Below, piece after piece: positions 29,021-36,427 of a stretch of DNA of 36,427 nucleotides (its first letter is position 1; each line of letters begins with the position of its first letter). The stretch is from contig NW_019091424.1 of the NCBI RefSeq assembly GCF_001949145.1, positions 564,378 through 600,804 on the forward strand. Direction: 5' to 3'. Source of the stretch: Acanthaster planci. Taxonomy: Eukaryota > Echinodermata > Asteroidea > Valvatida > Acanthasteridae. The translations under genes and the position numbers were made by a program. Below the pieces are notes generated by a model. It was given only the letters and a program-made list of their open reading frames with translations. It did no database searches and was not told where the DNA came from.

Positions 29021-32000
29021 CTATGCTGGCAAGAGTTTGGTCAACTGTTCTTGCAGTTCACTTGGTTTGAACACTCCAAACTCCGTGATGATGCCTCCAG
29101 TGATCAGAGATCCTGGGGTCACATCGAAAGCAGGGTTCCAGATGCCTATACCTGCAGGAAGACAACACAGTGGTGTTCTTAATCTTTTGAAGTATTTATA
29201 AGTCATAACTTGTGTCTTGATGACCAGAGAACATTTGTATCCCCTCAGAACTTGTCAAACATGTCCATTCCAGCATTTCCCTGAATAAGGATCTACTCAT
29301 TCAAGAATCAAGGAATACATGTAATTTCAAATGCACTTGACTCCATTTTGGTGAAAAATGGAATGTTCCATTTTACAAACTGAAGCCAAGTGAAATGGAA
29401 TACAGTCGACTCTTGTTATAACACAGTTGCAGAGACCAAACAAATTACTGTCATAACCAGGACTATGTTATAGGAGTGGAAAAACAAAGAAAAACATACG
29501 AATTCAAAAAATTGGGATTCTCAAAATCTGTTCTTTATAACGGTATTTTATTATAACAATTTGTATTCCATCTGTCATCACCAAAAGAAAGTATGACCCA
29601 GAGTATGGCTGGATGGAACATTAATCGATTTGTTAACCTGCGGAATGGAACATTCCATTTTGGTGGTGTGGCATTGAGATGTATTTTTTGTTGAATAATT
29701 CATGACACATGATCAAGGATCCACCAATCAGATGATAAAGACTGACCCTCGGCAGCAATCTGTACCCCGTTGACGGACATCATCTCCTTCGCTGGTCTCT
29801 CCTCTATCACGATGCTGTCCCCACTGGCTAGGTTGAAATCACATGATGTGAATGGGCAGGCAACGTAGAATGGAATGTCGTGGTGCTTGGCACATAAAGC
29901 CAGCTGATATGTTCCAATTTTATTGGCTGTGTCACCATTGGCAACCACTCGGTCAGCACCAACAACTACAGCTAGAAAAACAGAGAAAAAAATGTGTAAA
30001 TGTTTAACTCTGAATACGATTCTCCTAGGATCATAACATCTGGCTCTCTTACTTTTCAAATTAAAAGAAATCTGCACACACTCTTGTTGAAACGAGTTTT
30101 GAAACCTTGTATTCAACATTTATGGGTGTGTTCGAGCAGATTCCACAAGTTGACTCAGGTTCAACCTTGTTTCCAAAGTCTCACTTGTTTAGCACACAAA
30201 ACACATGGCAATCCCCAGGTCAATGTTGCCCCCTGGAAGCTATTTGAACGCAGGCTGTACTTTCTGCATCTTGGATAAAACAATTTTGTTTGTCTTAAAG
30301 CAACAAAATGGCGACAACTGTATCTTTGTATACACTGCCCTGCCGTTTGTTTCTGCTAAACAGCCAATTGTCTTTTCTTTCAAATTTGCATTTAGAGGAT
30401 TATTTAAAAAAAAAAGGAATGTGAAGTTAGAGACAATGCTGCCATCAGTCAGTCACCTTTTCTTCCTACTTTGCGGCTGTGAAAGAATGTTTTGAAAAAG
30501 GGTGTAAAATAACAGATTTCTTACAGATTTGAGTGATTCCACGACGCGATCACGAGATTGTGTGATTGTGCTGATTGCCTAATCCCACCCAACATGGATA
30601 TCTCCCACGTTGCAGTCATTCAGTCTTGCTTATCACTGCAGTACCTGTTACTCCTTTCTTGATCATCGTGAATGCGGCCATGCTGTCTGTGATCAAAGAA
30701 GAGGGTATGTGGTCATGTACAAGCTCAAATGCTGTTAGTCTGGCTCCTTGATTGTATGGTCTGGTCTCCGTACAGAACACATGATCCAGATCATCTGATG
30801 CATGCAGAGCACGGATCACTCCTGTAAACCACATCAACCAAAAAAGTCAAGAAAATGTGAAAGTTGGCTACTGAATAATAAAACGACAGAATTCCAGCTG
30901 CGTCCGTCACAAAGTCCCTCTGCGTCCATCACAAAGTCGTTCAGTCTTAAACCAAGTCAAAAGCAGTTTTGTGAACTGAGACAAAAGCCCACGAGGAGTC
31001 TGTCAGTTTTTGGCCGTATCCAAAACAGGCTTCCAGAGCTACGGCTAGGTCTATTGTCTGTACGTCTCCACGCATTTCCAATGGAGCGAAGACCTAGACC
31101 TAGCCCGAGACAAGAGATTTGGATGCAGACTGTAAGTGCTTTGCACACAGTCCTAGGGCTAGCCTGGCTTTTGCCTCACCTAGTGATATACCACAGAAAC
31201 AGGCCTTGTTTTACATTTCTACTGCTAGCCTGGTTTTCCTCTTGCAGTGCCACAGTTAATCACCCTGTGTTTTACAAAGACATGCCTAGCTTGGTCCTTC
31301 CCTCACCTAAGGCCGTTCCATAGCCAGCCGTAGCGAGCGACCCAGTGTTGCAATGCGTCATGACGGTTTGTTTGCCTGGTTTACAACGTTGCTTAATGTG
31401 CTGAGCTCCATGCTGTCCGATGCTCTTGTTACATTTGACGTCGCTCAAAAGCATCGACTCGGCTTCCTGAATTACTCTATAAGAAAATAACCACAACATT
31501 TAACATCATTTCCAATGCCAACTGTCTATTCAGGGCCAATGAAATTGCAATTTAACCTTGCATGTGATGGCAATAAACTGAGGGCAAAATACATGTATCT
31601 TCAATCTTGCAGTAATTTGGTGCTATATATATACAATTTTTTTCTTTTGGTAATAAAATAATTGGATGAAAAATCAGACTCCTTCACGGTTCTTAAGAAC
31701 GGGAAGATGGAGACCAAACTATTCAACTGTGGAGCTCGGTGCTTCTTGCAGGTAATGTCACAAGAATGCAACAGTGGTTTACCATGCAAGGAGGATATTG
31801 GAGGCTTCAGTGAGGTCCCCGTAAAGCTTAACAGGTTGGGGTTTAACCCTTACTCCCTTGGCTCATTCAGCTAAGAGGCGTCCTTAGTCCTTCAAAATCC
31901 TCCAGCTGCCTCCTGGTAAAAACTGTATACAAACTCAGTCCACCAAAAATCTCCATGATTTCTTGCATATGTTCCTTGGAGGGATGGCCAGTACCTAAAT

Positions 32001-33096
32001 CCTACAAACTCTACCAGCAATTCCAAGCTCTGTGTTGGAGCAACGCAAATAATATCCTGGAACATTGCAGATAATTTCAAACATCAACCAGGCCTGGAGT
32101 TATGGATGGCTAAGGAAGGTCCAACAAGATCTTAACACAATGCATCCTTTGCAATCAGCCACACTTTCATGGTATTCAGACTCAATCCTCCAATATCTTC
32201 CATAAACTTCCCAGAGGATTTTGAAGGATTGAGGAAGGTTAGGATTAACACTGACAGAGACAGGGAGGTACCAACCTTTGGCAGAGTTGTTGCGCTGTGA
32301 TGTCAGGGTTGTCACGAATCATCTCCTCCATCAACGACTTGATACTATCAGCTGCACGCTTCATGTTGACGGCAGTTGGCCTGGCGGACACCAAGTAATC
32401 CAGCTGTTGTGAGATGAAGGAAACTGTCTCCTCCCGGCTTGTTGGTGTGTGATTGGCCAATTCCACAGCCAATGAGAGGCAGCCAACAATGGCAATGCAC
32501 GGAGCTCCTCGCACCTGCAGTAAACAAGAATGCATTCAATAAGACCAGTACATGAAATGCACAATTTGTACAATGGCGCACAAAAGTAAACAGAAGTTGT
32601 GAAACATACTGTAAGTTAGTTCCGAATGATGCAAATCATCAATTTTTGAAAAAAAAAGAAAAAGCAGAAAACCTATTTAGGGAATTTTACCAGGTGCTTA
32701 CAAATGATTAAAAGATGAACAAAGAAATTGACTGGAGCGGGATTTCAATCTGTGACCTCCGGGACACTGTACCAGTGCTCTACCAACTGAGGTATCGAGC
32801 CCTATGTCAGTGGCTCTTCCCATTTGTCAATACCTTTGTTCAGGGGCAGTAGTCAGAAGCCATGTAACTTGAAACACTAGACAGCCAGGGATCACGCCCC
32901 ATTTATCAGAACAGAACTGGTATCTTTTGGAATGATTGGCTTGGTGAGTAGTTACCTTCATTTGCCGGATTGACTCCCATCCATCCCGCACGCTGGTTAT
33001 TTCTTCATACTCAAGCTGGCTGGGTAATAACAACTGGTTCAGGACACGCAGCTTGTGATCCTTGTAACAGATGGATTCTAAGGATGAGTTCTCCAT
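29021..33096 (-). CDS. MRI1: Methylthioribose-1-phosphate isomerase, six coding exons
   Basis: MRI1 converts 5-methylthioribose-1-phosphate to 5-methylthioribulose-1-phosphate in the cytosolic methionine salvage pathway. Exons: 33096-32956, 32514-32276, 31476-31307, 30821-30645, 29971-29747 and 29151-29021 (stop TAG). Phases join and give 360 residues; the human protein has 369. The N terminus has [15 protein letters not shown]; then [44 protein letters not shown] with catalytic C169, [51 protein letters not shown] with catalytic D249, IEERP, and [13 protein letters not shown] followed by [10 protein letters not shown]. It is an eIF2B-alpha-like fold family; the Cys/Asp pair distinguishes the isomerase. 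An acceptor at 33107-33106 predicts a noncoding first exon upstream. Exon 2 uses a weak donor (GTTGGT). Confidence 0.96.
29345..29665. mobile_element. Pogo-like fragment bounded by inverted palindromes in MRI1 intron 5
   Basis: TACAGTCGACTCTTGTTATAAC at 29401 resembles a pogo/Tigger-type terminus, and ATAACGG/TTATAAC motifs recur near 29540-29560. On either side are the palindromes AAAATGGAATGTTCCATTTT (29355-29374) and AATGGAACATTCCATT (29644-29659), inverted relative to each other. The combination suggests a small degenerate DNA transposon. Confidence 0.4.
31012..31130 (-). mobile_element. 119-bp inverted-repeat element, copy 2
   Basis: An inverted copy of the element at 28055-28173, also 119 bp, in MRI1 intron 3. 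It shares CTTCCAGAGCTACGGCTAGG and AAGACCTAGACCTAG with changes. Its right end (GGATGCAGAC) is more diverged. Confidence 0.7.
31145..31320 (-). repeat. Diverged tandem repeat spanning the MRI1 exon 3 donor
   Basis: On the sense strand, units of about 62 bp begin at the exon 3 end (TTAGGTGAGG, donor 31306-31305). They continue through AAGCTAGGC and GTAAAACACAGGG, then repeat as CCAGGCTAGC and GTAAAACAAGGCC. They end with a third partial unit that restores CTAGGTGAGG (donor-like GT at 31179-31178). The coding end and splice site are thus part of the repeated unit. Confidence 0.55.
31886..32230. mobile_element. 345-bp terminal inverted-repeat element in MRI1 intron 2
   Basis: The 20-base arms at 31886-31905 and 32211-32230 match as inverted copies in 18 of 20 positions (core TCCTTCAAAATCCTC). 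The interior has no open frame of note, so this is a non-autonomous element. Confidence 0.6.
32705..32805 (-). mobile_element. tRNA-derived SINE in MRI1 intron 1
   Basis: On the minus strand, 32802-32731 reads like a degenerate tRNA: GGGCTCGATACCTCAGTTGG (box A TACCTCAGTTGG), GTAGAGCACTGG, then a box-B-like GATTGAAATCCC. It continues into a short AT-rich tail. The T-loop lacks the GGTTCGA core, so it is a SINE head or tRNA pseudogene rather than a working tRNA gene. Confidence 0.6.
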
Positions 33097-33105
33097 CACG
33101 GCCAA

Positions 33106-34200
33106 CTGTAACAAAGAAGCAAGCTTTCTCTTACCACAACCACACAGTTCCCACCTTCACACCCCAGTACCCAGATAGCTTGGATCCCAATTCCCGTGCT
33201 TCAGTAGCCCACAGCATTACTAGCATGGGCCTACAGGCCTAGCCAACTAGTTTAGAGCTAGGCCTACTTGGGCTATTTAAATAAAATGACAAAAAACTCG
33301 GAGGTGGGGCTAACATACAATCCCCGTTCTCATCAGAGTAAACCCGGCAAACGATTCTCGAGACTTCTCTCGATCTTCTTGCAGTGATGCGGGTCATCAG
33401 GGTCGAGATGCTTGTATTCATGATTGTACTGACCCCATACCGTAACTGGTCAAGATAGGCTTATGTCAAGTCCCGACGAAAGCTTATATTATTATCTGAA
33501 TGGATAATAGCATTACAGTTTTTCAAAATAATTATATTATAATGGAAATTACCTAAACGTCAAAATTTTGCGTTAAAATTCTCCCACGTGTTTTTCGACG
33601 GCCGGTATGCAGTGCCAGTTGAATGGTCGCACCACCTCAACGTACATGTACGTTACGTACGTTTGCCTGCGCCTCAGACGTAGACCTACGACTGTTCCAT
33701 GATTCAACGTCTGAAATCATAACTATTTTATGATCTGAACTTCTACAGAACTTCAATAACCACGACATTTCTCTGTTGTACATTGAATCATATAATTTCT
33801 GTTCAACTTACATCCCTGACAAATATTACAGGCAACATAGGTACCTCGATTTGGGCAAAGAAAGTTTATAAATTTTTGGTGGGGGTGAAGTTAACAGCGA
33901 TCGCATTTATTGCTGTGCATTGTGCATGTGTGGGTGTATTGTTGATTTCCTTTTCGGAATAAATTGTCATTTCTTTATTTACCATCCCAACTCAGTCTGT
34001 CAAAACGTTACTTGCTTTTTTTAAAAGCAAGTCTCGAAAATGGGGTTCCTTCAAAAAAATAAGGGATATGTGTCAAAGAAAATCCTTGTGACTTGAAAAC
34101 GGTTGCGGCCCGAGCTCCATCAGTGACCCTCATTTTTCCCGGTAACGTAAACCACACGCGCTACGTTATACCGTGCACAGTCACCCTGCCCGCGGGCCGA
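33106..34200. promoter_or_regulatory. Probable MRI1 5' region
   Basis: The noncoding first exon and promoter of MRI1 should lie here. Candidate signals are CACGTG at 33585-33590, a CpG-containing stretch at about 33590-33690, and a palindromic ACGTACATGTACGT run near 33640-33661. No start can be fixed. Confidence 0.35.
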
Positions 34201-34214
34201 TGGTTGACAGTTTA

Positions 34215-34850
34215 CGAGTTCAGTGTCGACTCGTGCGCAGATTTTCTCTCTCCTAAGTTGATAATCCATGAATGGATATTATTCATTGGCAAATCAACCC
34301 AGAATCGAGTACCATTAAGTACATTCAGCAGGATTCAATATTGCGCTGAACATTCTCTAAAATAGTCTGCACGTGATGCAAAAGTGGGTTGTCTGAGACA
34401 AGTTCTTGTCTCTCACTTGATCCCCGGAGTTGATAATCCTTTGAAAGATTTCATTCAAAGGCAAATCAACTCAAGATGGGAATTTCAGCAAAATTTGAGA
34501 TTGCGCAGAACTTTCTTTAATTAAAACGGTCTGCACGCATGGGCGTCGCCAGGATTTTTTTCCACGGGGGGCCAAACCATTTTTTCCCATTGGGTGGGGA
34601 ATTTCCTGAGGGCAAACAAGGTCTAGTGAATGAAAGGGTGGAGGGGTGATATTTGTAAAGCAAATCCGCGACTTTCATCCCATTTCCTCTCTTATTTCTA
34701 TTTAGTTCGTGTTTTTCTAACCCTTTTTAAATGTTCCCCGGAATTTTTCAAGGGGGATTGGCAAGCCCCCCCCTCTTGCCTTCCCCTCGCGACACCCAAG
34801 CTGCGCGTGATGCAAATTAGACGGACTCAAACAAATTCTTGTCTTCTGCC
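34215..34850 (+). repeat. Diverged tandem modules, interrupted by an insertion
   Basis: Unit 1 (about 34250-34375) and unit 2 (about 34425-34537) share, in order, GTTGATAATCC, GGCAAATCAAC, ATTGCGC and TCTGCACG. The spacer after unit 1 (GTGATGCAAAAG, ACAAGTTCTTGTCT) reappears after the insertion at 34803-34846 (GTGATGCAAATTAG, ACAAATTCTTGTCT), so the array was split by the element at 34538-34800. Confidence 0.65.
34538..34800 (+). mobile_element. 263-bp hAT-like non-autonomous element
   Basis: The ends CATGGGCGTCGCCAGG and CCTCGCGACACCCAAG form imperfect inverted repeats (TGGGYGTCGCSAGG). Flanking CTGCACG (34531-34537) and CTGCGCG (34801-34807) form a seven-base target-site duplication with one mismatch, consistent with a hAT-like insertion (normally eight bases). 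The interior is rich in C and G runs and codes for nothing recognisable. Confidence 0.65.
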
Positions 34851-36427
34851 AAAAGCCGGTTTAACCAATCAGATTGGCTATAGACGGACGGGATCCGGGA
34901 TGATCGAGTCACGTCTCTTCCAGGATGACCAATCACAAACGAAATAATTAAAAGAACACGCTTGGAAATATTTTTGGGCGCGCTAATTTTCCTGAAAAGT
35001 AGTGCCTCGCATATACATCATCATCATTTTTTATCATAAAATTGGAAAACCCTTTTTTTATGACACTGGTTGCGATCATAACCACATTCCATGAATATAA
35101 AAATATTACTGAAGTGGGAGAAGATTGCACATATTTCAGTGCGGAGAAATATACCTAAGTAAGAATGTTCACACCAGCACAGTGCAGCCCCACTGCCCCA
35201 CGGCGTTTCACCTCCATGTCATTGTGCCCTTGGATTTCGTGAAAAGAGTTGCGGCGTCTAGTTCACGGGGTCCATGATCCTTGTGAAGCCAACAAAATCC
35301 ACTCGTACCTCCACGCTTTCCGACCAAGTGAGGGAACTTTGGCGATGTGCTGGTGAAAATGCTTTTGCCAAGAAGCATTACCCGTTTCGTCAACAATACA
35401 GGGAGAAATGTTACGGCCTCTCCAGGTGAAATTCCTCGGATTTTGAACGCTCTAGATCTAAGTTACCTTTTCTGACTTGACATACGGCGTGACCCTGCAG
35501 GCCACCAGGGCTTACATCAAGATGTACTCTGAACTAGTCTTCAGCATGAACATTATCTGTCTCACAGCACTTCAACAAAAGGCAAGAATGTGACTATAAA
35601 TGCTGGCGAATTTGTGAGAAAATGAATTGAACTATTTTGACTGGAAATTTTGTTGATTCGTCTAATGTTCTGGACTAAAAATTGTGAAATGTCAAATGAT
35701 CTGAAAGACGATATTGGATTCGGACGCCATACTGTAAGTAACAAGCACCGGGGTGAGTGTATTGTTTCATAAAAGAACCGAGGTATGTGGAGTTGAATTT
35801 CTCGACACACTTTTCCTGTAACTGCAGAAATGGGCAACTAAATATGAAACCTCTTTTATTTGACCCAATCTGCAAAAGTTAAACAACTGAAAATGTGGTC
35901 AAAATAAGTCGTTTGTCGTAATGCGTGGTTTTGGCGCCTTTGATTCCTTACCTGATAAGTGTGGTCGAATTTCGCCATCCCCCTTTGTCTTAAAAAGAAT
36001 GTAGGCGTGACCCAATACAAAAAATCCGTCAGCCTGTCTTGTACACATAACCAATGAAATCAGTCTTTCACATGGTTGAAATTTGCATATGAACAAACCA
36101 GCACGTGCTTTTGAAAGAGCCGCTGAACAACTTTCGAGCGAGCGAGCGCTAGCGAGTGGGCGTGGTTTGTGGTCCGCTTTCAATTCATTGGATCTTGTCA
36201 CTTCACAAAAACTTGAAAGCCGTGGTATGTAGCCCAGGTGCATGGTGTTCGCTGAACTTGTCAACAACCCTGGACCGGGCGGAGCTCGTGCATGGAATGG
36301 GTTTTAACCTTTGGTAGAAGTGCTCAAACGGAGCAGCAGGAATTGTGGAGTTATTTTTCCGTATACAATGCCGTTTTAATTAATATTGAAAAACGACAAA
36401 TATTGTTTCAATCAAACAATGAATTTG
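34851..36427. other. Right flank without a supported gene
   Basis: I find no exon I can defend. CCAAT-type motifs cluster near 34864-34934 (ACCAATCAGATTGGC, GACCAATCA), possibly from an inserted element or a distant promoter. Near 36137-36160 is a GAGCGAGCGAGCGCTAGCGAG run. Small minus-strand pieces at 35462-35530 and 35287-35330 end in GTAACT and GTACGA donor-like sites, but their frames are ambiguous. Confidence 0.45.

Noticed and set aside
32731-32802. tRNA gene on the minus strand
   Set aside because: Box B is degenerate and lacks the GGTTCGA core, and the anticodon arm is not canonical; a SINE head is more likely.
35462-35530. Possible short minus-strand exon ending in AAAAG|GTAACT
   Set aside because: All three frames look equally plausible, the acceptor is ambiguous and no downstream exon could be joined with confidence.
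35899-36267. 122-residue open frame on the minus strand
   Set aside because: No similarity recognised; composition is mixed and no exon signals bound it.

Overview
This is a nuclear genomic window from an animal. Five spliced, conserved metazoan genes can be read exon by exon, with GT-AG introns of about 0.1 to 1.1 kb. The proteins resemble their vertebrate orthologues closely, and the introns hold SINEs and many short inverted-repeat elements. A deuterostome invertebrate fits best, an echinoderm for example. That placement is an inference from general look and was not tested.

Layout from left to right. Positions 1 to about 2480 hold no gene I can support. TADA3 (SAGA/ATAC histone acetyltransferase adaptor) is on the minus strand, coding from 8701 down to 3058 in nine exons. 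PIGV (second mannosyltransferase of GPI-anchor synthesis) is on the plus strand, coding 10739-12863 in three exons, with an upstream-ORF-rich leader. Positions 12864-15325 hold only weak minus-strand exon candidates. PLK1 (polo-like kinase 1) is on the minus strand, coding 22648 down to 15326 in twelve exons. PINX1 (G-patch nucleolar protein, telomerase inhibitor) is on the plus strand, coding 23478-27106 in six exons. MRI1 (methylthioribose-1-phosphate isomerase, methionine salvage) is on the minus strand, coding 33096 down to 29021 in six exons. Positions 33106-36427 hold repeats and no supported gene.

TADA3/PIGV and PLK1/PINX1 are divergent pairs; PIGV/PLK1 and PINX1/MRI1 are convergent pairs. 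Only about 830 bp separate the PLK1 and PINX1 start codons. The PLK1 side has two CCAAT boxes exactly 31 bp apart, a TTTAAA (CHR-like) box and a CRE-like site, as in G2/M promoters. The PINX1 side has a GC box between two CACGTG E-boxes.

The genes are housekeeping or cell-cycle genes with unrelated functions, and I found no novel multi-gene system. The accessory interest lies in the repeats: a five-copy family of about 185 bp with CCTTGAGC inverted ends, a 119-bp element in two copies, tRNA-derived SINE remnants with a shared tail, several foldback palindromes, an insertion with a recognisable target-site duplication, and a duplicated splice donor in MRI1.
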